This document shows, piece by piece, positions 45,701 through 52,706 of a DNA stretch of 64,000 nt. Made by a program: the position numbers and the translations under genes. Each line of letters opens with the position of its first letter. The stretch's first letter is position 1. Below the pieces are notes generated by a model, which saw only the letters and a list, made by a program, of their open reading frames with translations, ran no database searches and was not told the DNA's origin. This stretch comes from Paenibacillus vietnamensis (GTDB taxonomy: Bacteria; Bacillota; Bacilli; Paenibacillales; Paenibacillaceae), in NCBI RefSeq assembly GCF_020169515.1, contig NZ_JAHMHW010000014.1, positions 1 to 64,000 of the forward strand. The letters are read 5' to 3'.

Positions 45701-47138
45701 GACTCTCGTGCTGTCTTCTCCGGTATCAATCGGCGTTCCGGTGTACGTCACGTATTATTCGTCGGTGACGGGACTACGGACGCTTGGCGGGGTTACGGTT
45801 AACAGCTTCACGAATGTCGCCGCGGCGAACCAGACGACGGTGCTGGACGGCTTGTCTGGCGATTACGAAGCGGCGGACGGCGGCGGCATCGGCCTGAAAA
45901 CGACGGCGGCCGAAACAACGATAGACGTATCGCCGGCAGGGGTGCAGGCGAGCCGGTACACGGTCATGAGCGACCGCGTCTTGACGGCGTACCAGACCAT
46001 GAAGACGGCAGGACTCGCGAATCCGCGCGTCGTGTTTAAAGTGCCGTCCACGGAGCGCGCGGCTATTGTCGCGGTATCGGTCGGCACGCTGGACTCGGCG
46101 TATCGGCTTAACTCCGATTTCGTGTTTGCCGTGCAGTACGGGGACACGACCTACGAGCTGCAGCTGAGCGCGGCGGATTTTACGAGAATTAACGGTTTGC
46201 TGGGCGGCAGCAGTGCTGCGGGGCAGCTGCTGATCCGGATCGACACGGGTATCTCCTCGCTGACAGGCAGCTTAAGCACCAAGATCAATAGCTCCGGCTC
46301 CCAGCTGCTCGCGGGTCCTTATCATTTTGACGTGGCGGTTGCCAGCGGCTCGGTTCTGAGGGAATTAGATGAATTCGACGGCTACGTGTCGCGGACGATC
46401 CAGAACTATCAGACGGTGGATGCGTCCCGGACGGCCGTCGTGTGGCTGGATCCGGAGACGGGCGGCCTTTCGTACGTGCCGACGGAATTTTCGACAAGCG
46501 CAGGCAGGACGGTCACCACGTTCAAACGCAAAGGAAACAGCGCGTACGCGCTTATCCGAAATGCGTCAAGCTTCTCGGACCTCGGCAATCATTGGGCGGC
46601 CGGCACCATTCATCTCATGTCGCGGAAGTTCATTGTCGAAGCGAAAAGCGGCACGAAATTTGAACTTCAGCTGCCGATTACGCGCGGCGAGTTTGCGTCC
46701 TATATTGCGAAGGGACTGGGGCTTGGCGGCAGCAAGGCGGCAGCGGCGTCCTTCAAGGACGTGAAGGCGAACACGGCTATGGGCGCGTATATCGGGGCGG
46801 CATCGTCCGCCGGGATCGTGCTCGGCAGCACCGACGGCACCTTCAAGCCGGACAGCCCGATCACCCGCCAGGATATGGCGGTCATGCTGATCCGCGCGGC
46901 CAAAGTGGCGGAGCTGTCTACGGATCTGCCGCAATCGGCGTCCTCCTATTTGCAGAAGTACACCGACCGCGGCAAAATCAGCTCTTACGCACAGGCGGAT
47001 ATGGCGAAGGCAGTCCATCTCGGCGTCATTAACGGCATCACCGAAACGACGATCAGTCCGCTTACGAATGCGACGAGGGCAGAAGGCACGATTATGCTGA
47101 TGCGGCTGCTGCAGAAAGCAAAGTTTTTATCGCCGTAG
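42723..47138 (+). CDS. Giant exported protein with Big_5/SwmB-type repeats and C-terminal SLH domains
   Basis: A 1471-residue surface protein. The ATG at 42723, behind TTGAGGAGTG, gives a clean signal peptide (SLFVAIMLLLQLSLIGLPAA); the frame is open to 42639 but without a start signal. Five Ig-like Big_5 repeats come first, each opening with S-P-A/L-x-x-A/L-x-x-V and L-T-F-D/N-E-P-V (about residues 38-650). Four SwmB-type repeats follow (about 655-1045), each with T-L-N-P-x-S-V-P-S-x-G-x-F/Y, separated by a Gly/Ser linker. Next comes a domain of about 230 residues I do not recognise, then three SLH domains to the end. It is anchored like the other SLH proteins here. A structural or adhesive role is likely but unproven. 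Confidence 0.88.
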   Translation: MNRTGKLSLFVAIMLLLQLSLIGLPAAPRHAEAAPAGPSVLGLSPADDLINVPLNTDLKITFDESVSKGTSSAAVSVVEYGTNRVLESISVSSSRIVLEDSQRSARIVLDKSTASRKLELNTDYYVLVDAGAFVNVSNGAAYAGIQNASSWNFRTVAQVDSTRPAHLTRLPTGNAADITAPIVLTFDEPVFAASGNIQISSTEDNRTVAVTSSAVTGSGTSTITVTPAAALQPDTTYTVTIPGTAFQDASGNLYNGTSWTFHTDVAPVNSSGPLSPADNATSVAVNSPLTITFDTNVQARAGKSIEIRRVSNNTTFERFAATSSRVVVTGNSVRISPSSNLEANTAYYVLIDAGAFTQQDPNGDKWYHGIASATVWNFSTDYGNDTTAPAVTAFSPANNAVVTSTNSQLQLTFNEPVFPSGGMIEIRESGTGALFRSIPLTSERVTGGGTYQITIDPNKAITGEAAKAFVNNTRYYVTMGNRTIRDAAGNYYAGFSSSGAWTFTVTQDTVRPTLALLSPLNNATLVSVNGTFSATFSEPVLPGGGAITFKPASGSIATEVAGSFTVDSANNRKINITPASALVSNTVYYVYIEAGAVTDLAGNSFAGILNEYQWTFRTFGSDTTAPSLSKLQWSGSTISVIYNETLNPESVPSAGSFYVTVNGASRPVSHVEIRGESVLLTLTSPIVSGQTVKLAYTKESPMGRLQDLSGNEALSIGYQDVTGALDTTLPSLVSGTASGSAVTLVFSKELAAVNSNAYLQFTVTVGGVAYSATSISSTGSTVLLTVSGTIQNYQNVRVSYAPGAYALRDTAGNYLNTINHFNLYSVPDTTAPVLQSITASGSVVTLTYNKTLNPASVPSTGQYSVLVDNVARAVVQVQVSGNGVYLTLSSAVSPGQVATVSYLASIALVTDLAGNPAPSFNNVSSGSTSGGNGGSGGGQTGSLYGAIAKGSLVTLNFGDSLNGGYIPSTAQFAVVAGGASKPVSGVSVSGNSVTLVLSSPVSIGVPVYVTYYSSVTGLRTLGGVTVNSFTNVAAANQTTVLDGLSGDYEAADGGGIGLKTTAAETTIDVSPAGVQASRYTVMSDRVLTAYQTMKTAGLANPRVVFKVPSTERAAIVAVSVGTLDSAYRLNSDFVFAVQYGDTTYELQLSAADFTRINGLLGGSSAAGQLLIRIDTGISSLTGSLSTKINSSGSQLLAGPYHFDVAVASGSVLRELDEFDGYVSRTIQNYQTVDASRTAVVWLDPETGGLSYVPTEFSTSAGRTVTTFKRKGNSAYALIRNASSFSDLGNHWAAGTIHLMSRKFIVEAKSGTKFELQLPITRGEFASYIAKGLGLGGSKAAAASFKDVKANTAMGAYIGAASSAGIVLGSTDGTFKPDSPITRQDMAVMLIRAAKVAELSTDLPQSASSYLQKYTDRGKISSYAQADMAKAVHLGVINGITETTISPLTNATRAEGTIMLMRLLQKAKFLSP

Positions 47139-47207
47139 GGTCGCGTGTGGTGATTGTGGTAACTGGATAGGGTACAGCTATTTTTGGAGATTGGGTGGCT
47201 TTAGAGA

Positions 47208-47295
47208 AAATAACGGGATTGGCTACAGTTAAATTTGCAGTTTCCCTTGAAACGGGCATATGCCCGACAAATTGATGTAGGAAATCCCGTTATTT
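47208..47295. repeat. 13-bp perfect inverted repeat in an intergenic region
   Basis: AAATAACGGGATT (47208-47220) and AATCCCGTTATTT (47283-47295) are exact reverse complements 62 bases apart. Related phrases surround them (GGTACAGCTATTTTTGGAG at 47171, CTACAGTTAAATTTGCAG at 47223, AGCTGCACCAATTCCAG near 47323). The 405-base gap 47139-47543 has no gene I can support and looks like a palindromic dispersed intergenic element. Confidence 0.5.
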
Positions 47296-47372
47296 CCCGG
47301 AAAATAGGCATTTCACACGATTTAGCTGCACCAATTCCAGTTATTATGCCAAAACCCTACACGAAGTCTCAA

Positions 47373-47414
47373 AATCTCTATTCGCACCAAAACGGGCGTG
47401 AATAGAGATTTTTT
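47373..47414 (+). terminator. Rho-independent terminator in the gap after the giant SLH protein gene
   Basis: AATCTCTATTC (47373-47383) pairs with GAATAGAGATT (47400-47410), followed by T residues to 47414. It is 235 bases after the upstream stop, so the dispersed element would lie inside that transcript. Confidence 0.8.
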
Positions 47415-47543
47415 GGGCTAATTGGCATAGAGAATCGACAATAATTAGGAAAAATTAACCGTTCTTTATTCTGGACCGTAACTTTTCTATCAATTTTGTA
47501 GTCTATTACTAGTAGATTATGAGATGGGAGAGTTGTAGTAGAA

Positions 47544-50249
47544 ATGGGTATGGTTCAAGGCGGCATCGGCCGTCAGACGGGAAGCTTCGGTAAAAAGGTA
47601 ATTATTGTGGCGTTAGGAGGGGCATTGCTCATACAGCCGATATCGGCACTGACTCCGGCAAGCTGGCAAACGGCCCTTGTGGAGACGGCGGAGGCGGCCA
47701 CCGCAAATGTGCTTAAGCTGAAGGAGCAATCGTACATAACGTCGGGGGCGAAGCGGCTTGATTATGTCTGGCACGCGACTCGGGGAACCTCGAGAATTCA
47801 GACCGATGTGCATGTCATAGAAGTGGATCTAACGAATCCTTATGTGTCGCTAAATGTCATGAGCGGTAAAAATAACACGATCGGGCAGCGCGACAGCATT
47901 TTGAATATGTCAAAGGTGAACGGCGCGGTAGCCGCAATCAATGCGGACGTTTTTGTCATGGACAAGGAAGGGGCGCCGATGGGGGCGCAGGTGTCCCGCG
48001 GCGTTATTATGTCGAGTCCGGCGAGCCTGAAGGGCATGTACGCCTTCTCCGTCACGAAGGACCGGAAGCCGTCCATCGATCTGTATACGTTTGACGGAAC
48101 GGTAACGGCAGCAGACGGCACAACCTTTCCGATCCAGGGACTGAACGAATCGGCCTACAATCCGGAAACGTATGACGCAACGTACAGTCACGTCGATAAA
48201 ATGTACATATACACAAGCGTATGGGGCGGGGCCGAGCGCCCGGTCGCTTCCGCGACAAAACCGACGGAAGTGCTGGTACGCGGCGGCATCATCGAAGCGA
48301 TTTCGGTGAACGCGGCGCTTCCGGGTCCGGTGCCTGCGGACGGTTATATTTTGCGGACGCACGGCAAGGCGGCTGCCTATGTGCAAGAGCATCTGAAGGT
48401 GGGAGAGCCGGTTACGGCGGACTACTCTCTCGTATCGCAAACGACCAAAGCGAAGGTAGATCCATCGACTCTGGATTTTCTGGTCGGCGGGCATACGCTG
48501 CTCGTCAACAATGGGGCGGCCAGCGCGTTTTCCCGCGATGTCTCGGGCGTGAGCGGTTATTCTTATACGTCTCGATCCGGTGTCGGCTATTCCAAGGACG
48601 GAAAGAAAGTCTATTTGATCACTAGCGAGCGGTACGGCACTAATACCGGCCTTACATTGAAGGAGCTCCAACAGATTATGGTGCAGCTTGGCGTCGACAA
48701 AGGCGTTAACCTGGACGGCGGAGGCTCTACGACGATGATCGAGCGTCCGCTTGGGACGACGACTCTGCAGCTTGCGCACTCGACGCAAACCGGAACGACA
48801 CAGCGTTTGGTAGCGAACGGCATCGGCGTGTTCACCTCTGCTCCGCAGGGCAGCCTGAAGGGCATTTCGGTAAGCGGCCCCGAGCTGCTATTCTTAGGCC
48901 AGCCGGCATCGTTCTCGCTGAAAGGCTATGATACTTACTATAATCCGATTGCGGTCGATAACACTTCGGCGGTTTGGAGCAGCTCGAATGCGATCGGCAC
49001 GTTCTCGGGCAATGTTTTTACACCGACCAAAACCGGAAAAACGTCGCTTAACGTCAAATCCGGCGCCATTACGACGGCCTACGAGGTTGAAGTGGTCGGC
49101 AAGGACCAGGTTGCCGCGTTGTCGATCAATAACCCGACCGGATCGCTGGCGGTTGGCGCCACCACTTCGGTTCCGCTGACCATCAAGCTGAAAAACGGCA
49201 ATTCGTATAAACTGACCGGAGACTCCGTCAAATGGGAGTTTATCGGCTTCAAAGCGGTACAATCGGGCGACAATGTGACGGTCCAGTCGATCGGCGAGGG
49301 CGTCAGCACGGGTTACGCGATTGCCCGTTACGACGGTTTTGCGGCGATGATTCCATTCACGCAGGGCGAGAAGGTCGCAACGTTAGAGGACTTCGAGATA
49401 TCGAGATATGCGATTACCTCCCAGGTGACGCCTGCAGAGACGATAGGCCGGGTCAAGCTGGTGTCGGACCTGCCGGAGCAGCCTTCGCCGCGGGCGCTTA
49501 AAATCGAATATGACTTTACAAAAGCTGCGGGCACAAAGGCATCTTACGCGATGTTCGGCTCCACGGGAGTCGGCTTGTCCGGCGCACCGGTATCGATGAC
49601 GGTCGATTTGTTCAGCGACAACAGCCAAAACTGGGTGCGCGCCGAATTTGTCGATGCGGCAGGCAAGTCGCATCTGCTGGAATTGGCCAAGAAGCTGGAC
49701 TGGAGCGGCTGGAAAACCGTAAAAGTGAATTTGGCCGAGGCCGGCATGAAATTCCCGGTGAAGCTTAAGCGCGTGTATGTCGTGTCGATTGAAGAGGACC
49801 AGGATTCCCGCGCTTTGGCGGGCGCGATCGCGATCGACAACATGCTGCTGCAGTATACGCCTTCGGCCGCCATTACGACGGATGCAACGATGGAAATGCA
49901 AATTTCCAAAACGACGGCGACCGTAGACGGCAAACCGCTGAAAATGGACGCGGCGCCGATTTTGCTGAACGGTGTCACTTATGTGCCGATCCGGTTCATC
50001 ACGGACGCCATGGGCGGCAGGCTGCTGTACGACTACAAGCTGGGCAGGGTGACGCTGCTTCGCGGCGATACGCTGCTGGAGATGGTCATTGGGCAAAAGG
50101 CGATAAATCTGAACGGTGTGCTGTTATCTGCGGAAGTAGCTCCGATTATCCGAAACAACCGGACGCTGGTGCCGATCCGCATGGTTTCGGAAAGACTAGG
50201 GTTCAAAGTCGACTACGACGGCACGACGAAAAAGATTACCATCGATTAA
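47544..50249 (+). CDS. Exported phosphodiester glycosidase (NAGPA-domain) protein with copper-amine-oxidase-like C-terminus
   Basis: A 901-residue exported protein. The signal peptide is at about residues 18-50 (VIIVALGGALLIQPISA, A-E-A-A). An NAGPA-type phosphodiester glycosidase domain covers about 100-430, recognised by A-A-I-N-A-D-V-F, the long variable middle and GVNLDGGGSTTMIERP. Enzymes with this domain remove GlcNAc from phosphodiester-linked sugars; the substrate may be a wall polymer. An Ig-like segment (about 435-520), a carbohydrate-binding-like beta domain (about 615-765, A-I-A-I-D-N-M-L-L) and two copper-amine-oxidase N-terminal-type repeats (N-G-V-T-Y-V-P-I-R-F and N-N-R-T-L-V-P-I-R-M) follow. 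The start is ATG 47544 or 47550; the ribosome binding site is weak. Confidence 0.82.
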   Translation: MGMVQGGIGRQTGSFGKKVIIVALGGALLIQPISALTPASWQTALVETAEAATANVLKLKEQSYITSGAKRLDYVWHATRGTSRIQTDVHVIEVDLTNPYVSLNVMSGKNNTIGQRDSILNMSKVNGAVAAINADVFVMDKEGAPMGAQVSRGVIMSSPASLKGMYAFSVTKDRKPSIDLYTFDGTVTAADGTTFPIQGLNESAYNPETYDATYSHVDKMYIYTSVWGGAERPVASATKPTEVLVRGGIIEAISVNAALPGPVPADGYILRTHGKAAAYVQEHLKVGEPVTADYSLVSQTTKAKVDPSTLDFLVGGHTLLVNNGAASAFSRDVSGVSGYSYTSRSGVGYSKDGKKVYLITSERYGTNTGLTLKELQQIMVQLGVDKGVNLDGGGSTTMIERPLGTTTLQLAHSTQTGTTQRLVANGIGVFTSAPQGSLKGISVSGPELLFLGQPASFSLKGYDTYYNPIAVDNTSAVWSSSNAIGTFSGNVFTPTKTGKTSLNVKSGAITTAYEVEVVGKDQVAALSINNPTGSLAVGATTSVPLTIKLKNGNSYKLTGDSVKWEFIGFKAVQSGDNVTVQSIGEGVSTGYAIARYDGFAAMIPFTQGEKVATLEDFEISRYAITSQVTPAETIGRVKLVSDLPEQPSPRALKIEYDFTKAAGTKASYAMFGSTGVGLSGAPVSMTVDLFSDNSQNWVRAEFVDAAGKSHLLELAKKLDWSGWKTVKVNLAEAGMKFPVKLKRVYVVSIEEDQDSRALAGAIAIDNMLLQYTPSAAITTDATMEMQISKTTATVDGKPLKMDAAPILLNGVTYVPIRFITDAMGGRLLYDYKLGRVTLLRGDTLLEMVIGQKAINLNGVLLSAEVAPIIRNNRTLVPIRMVSERLGFKVDYDGTTKKITID

Positions 50250-50325
50250 CGATAGACTCCTAGTATCCAATGTGTGGTATGATAGAGTAGATTAACCTTT
50301 AACAAAGAGAGGTTGCCGATCTCTA

Positions 50326-51486
50326 GTGGACCACCTTACCGTAGATATTAACCGAGTGATCAAGAACGCCACCGTCGTTATGGAAGACAGCAAATACCAG
50401 ATATACGAAATATGCGAATCCGCGCGCACGGAGCTGGAATCGCTGGAGCAGGAGCTCGAGCACGTTCTTCAGGAGACGATGAAGACGATCGACAAGGTGG
50501 ACCAGCTCGAGCAGGACTACCGCCGCGCGCGCGTTCGCTTGACTGAAGTGAGCCGCGATTTTGTAAGGTATAAGGAAGAGGACATCAAGGCGGCTTATGA
50601 GAAAGCGACGCAAATTCAGCTGGATCTGATGGTCTACCGCGAGAAGGAGTCGTACCTGAAGGCGCGGCGTGACGATTTGCAGAAGCGTGTCCGCAATGTC
50701 GAGAATTCCATCGAACGGGCCGAGACGATCGCCTCGCAAATTAACGTCGTGCTTGAATATTTGTCGGGCGATCTCAATCAGGTGACAAGAATCGTGGAAT
50801 CGGCCAAGATGAGGCAGCTGCTGGGCTTGAAAATTATTTTGGCGCAGGAGGATGAGCGCAAACGGATCGCCAGGGAAATTCATGACGGGCCGGCGCAATC
50901 GCTCGCCAATATCGTGCTTCGCACGGAAATTGCAGAACGAATGCTAAACAAGCAGGAATTTGTCATGGTGCAGGAAGAATTAATAGATTTGAAGGTTCAG
51001 GTGCGGACCGGACTGGAGGAAATCCGACAGATTATTTTTAATTTGCGGCCGATGGCTTTGGACGATCTGGGACTTGTACCGACGCTCCGCAAGTTCACCC
51101 AGGACTTTGAGGAGAAAACAAAGATACGTACCGTCTTCGAGCTGGTCGGCAAGGAAACTCGCATGCCGTCTGCTATGGAAGCGGCTATCTTCCGTTTGGT
51201 ACAGGAAGCCTTCTCCAATGCCTACAAGCATGCAAGCGCATCCCACGTGCTGCTTGAAATTAATTTTCAGCCCCATCAAATTTCGCTTGTCATACAAGAT
51301 AACGGCGTTGGCTTCCTCAGCGAGAAAATCGAGCAAGATGCAGGCCGGAATGCGAATTTCGGACTTGTCGGGATGAGGGAACGCATCGAGCTGATTGAAG
51401 GAAGGATGGATATAGACTCAAAACCCGGTCAGGGAACGAAGATTATGATAGATATTCCAACAACTGCCGAATCTAGAAAGGAGTAA
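50326..51486 (+). CDS. degS: Cytosolic sensor histidine kinase DegS
   Basis: A 386-residue soluble two-component kinase that phosphorylates DegU. It begins with the DegS coiled-coil sensor region (about residues 30-150), then the HisKA_3 box ERKRIAREIHDGPAQSLAN with the phosphorylated His186, the LRPMALDDLGLVPTLRKF segment, and a HATPase_c domain (QEAFSNAYKHA, DNGVGF, GLVGMRERIELIEG). There are no membrane helices, as in Bacillus DegS. GTG start 11 bases after AGAGAGG. degU follows after four bases. In Bacillus the pair controls degradative enzymes, motility and polymer production. Confidence 0.95.
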   Translation: MDHLTVDINRVIKNATVVMEDSKYQIYEICESARTELESLEQELEHVLQETMKTIDKVDQLEQDYRRARVRLTEVSRDFVRYKEEDIKAAYEKATQIQLDLMVYREKESYLKARRDDLQKRVRNVENSIERAETIASQINVVLEYLSGDLNQVTRIVESAKMRQLLGLKIILAQEDERKRIAREIHDGPAQSLANIVLRTEIAERMLNKQEFVMVQEELIDLKVQVRTGLEEIRQIIFNLRPMALDDLGLVPTLRKFTQDFEEKTKIRTVFELVGKETRMPSAMEAAIFRLVQEAFSNAYKHASASHVLLEINFQPHQISLVIQDNGVGFLSEKIEQDAGRNANFGLVGMRERIELIEGRMDIDSKPGQGTKIMIDIPTTAESRKE

Positions 51487-51490
51487 GATA

Positions 51491-52222
51491 ATGATGATGC
51501 AGAAACCAGCAAATAATTCACATACGATTAAAATTTTGCTTGCAGACGACCACCAGCTGTTTCGTGAAGGGCTTAAGCGAATTTTGAATATGGAAGACGA
51601 TCTGGAAGTGATTGGCGAATGCGGTGACGGCATTCAGGTGATGGAATTTTGCAATCATACGCTGCCTGAAATCGTCCTCATGGACATTAACATGCCCATT
51701 GAGAATGGTGTTGTCACGACCGAGCGCTTGAAAATTATGTTCCCGGAAGTGAAGGTTATTATTTTGTCGATTCACGACGACGAGAGCTACGTATTTGAGA
51801 CGCTGCGCAAGGGTGCGACAGGTTATTTGCTGAAGGATATGGAAGCGGAGTCGCTTATTAACGCGATTCGTTCCGTCGTGCAGGGTCATGCGTATATTCA
51901 TCCGAAAGTAACGGGCAAGCTGATCAACCAGCTGCGCCGTATGACCTATTTGGACGAAATGGGCATCGTTTCGGGCGCCGCCGCGGCTCAGGAGCCAGGC
52001 GTGAAATTTGTCGCAGGGGACGAAAGTCCGTTAACCCGCCGCGAGGCCGAGGTGCTGCGCTTGATGGCCGAAGGCAAGAGCAACAAGCTCATCGGCGAAT
52101 TTTTGTTCATTAGCGAGAAAACCGTTAAAAACCACGTCAGCAGTATTTTGCAGAAAATGGAAGTAGATGACCGCACGCAAGCCGTTATTCAATCGATCAA
52201 ATACGGTTGGGTTACTTTGTAG
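51491..52222 (+). CDS. degU: Response regulator DegU
   Basis: A 243-residue NarL/FixJ-type regulator. The receiver domain carries L-L-A-D-D-H, phosphoacceptor Asp65 (VLMDINMP), L-S-I-H-D-D-E and the conserved Lys in G-Y-L-L-K-D-M-E. The LuxR-type helix-turn-helix is at the C-terminus (TRREAEVLRLMAEGKSNKLI, with EKTVKNHVSSILQKM). It is slightly extended at the N-terminus relative to Bacillus DegU. A GAAAGGAG site precedes ATG 51491. After the gene comes a terminator and then the siderophore operon instead of the Bacillus degV/comF genes. Confidence 0.95.
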   Translation: MMMQKPANNSHTIKILLADDHQLFREGLKRILNMEDDLEVIGECGDGIQVMEFCNHTLPEIVLMDINMPIENGVVTTERLKIMFPEVKVIILSIHDDESYVFETLRKGATGYLLKDMEAESLINAIRSVVQGHAYIHPKVTGKLINQLRRMTYLDEMGIVSGAAAAQEPGVKFVAGDESPLTRREAEVLRLMAEGKSNKLIGEFLFISEKTVKNHVSSILQKMEVDDRTQAVIQSIKYGWVTL

Positions 52223-52320
52223 CGGCCTTTTTTGCGTATGGGGCCCATAGCAAAATAGCCGTCATGCCATGCGGTATGCGCCTCAAAAGGGCCATGCTGC
52301 GCTATACATATTCGACAGAT

Positions 52321-52346
52321 CCCGCATCGATTGATGCGGGATTTTT
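52321..52346 (+). terminator. Rho-independent terminator after degU
   Basis: CCCGCATC (52321-52328) pairs with GATGCGGG (52333-52340), followed by A and five T residues. The stretch between degU and here has no gene. Confidence 0.88.
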
Positions 52347-52462
52347 GTCGTGGCGGCGCTTTTCGAACGACAGCCGATTCCATACGCGACATCCGACTTT
52401 TTACCCAAATAAGGCCCGGGTATTCGGGGGTAAAAGTGGGGCGTGAACACTATCTATTTGAA

Positions 52463-52509
52463 AATGAGAATCATAATCATTGACATGCGAAGGAAAACCG
52501 AATTACAAT
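52463..52509 (+). promoter_or_regulatory. Fur box overlapping promoter 1 of the siderophore operon
   Basis: AATGAGAATCATAATCATT (52463-52481) closely matches the Fur consensus GATAATGATAATCATTATC. It overlaps a -35 TTGACA (52480-52485), with TACAAT (52504-52509) after 18 bases. Iron-bound Fur would block this promoter. Confidence 0.75.
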
Positions 52510-52522
52510 GGGGAGGATCTTT

Positions 52523-52600
52523 TTGACATATTTTATCCAAAGTAGGTGGGATCCGCAGCGGATTGCCGTAAAATCGGACGATAAAAAAAGGTTGCAATGA
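52523..52600 (+). CDS. Possible 25-codon leader peptide ORF between two Fur boxes
   Basis: TTG 52523 lies seven bases after GGGGAGG (52510-52516) and opens 25 codons (M-T-Y-F-I-Q-S-R-W-D-P-Q-R and a Lys/Asp-rich end) before a TGA at 52598-52600 inside the second Fur box. It would be translated only from transcripts of promoter 1. It may be chance; no family is recognised. Confidence 0.25.
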   Translation: MTYFIQSRWDPQRIAVKSDDKKRLQ

Positions 52601-52620
52601 TAATGATAATCATTTACAAT
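52592..52620 (+). promoter_or_regulatory. Fur box filling promoter 2 of the siderophore operon
   Basis: TTGCAA (52592-52597) and TACAAT (52615-52620) are 17 bases apart, and the spacer is almost entirely a Fur box (AATGATAATGATAATCATT at 52596-52614). The first gene starts 87 bases downstream behind TGAGGAGGA. This gives the operon two iron-controlled promoters. Confidence 0.78.
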
Positions 52621-52706
52621 ATTCGGCGTTGAGAATGCATAATATTCCCATGTTAAAGATAGTCAATTATTTCTTGATATTAACACTTCTCTGAGGAGGA
52701 AACGAA

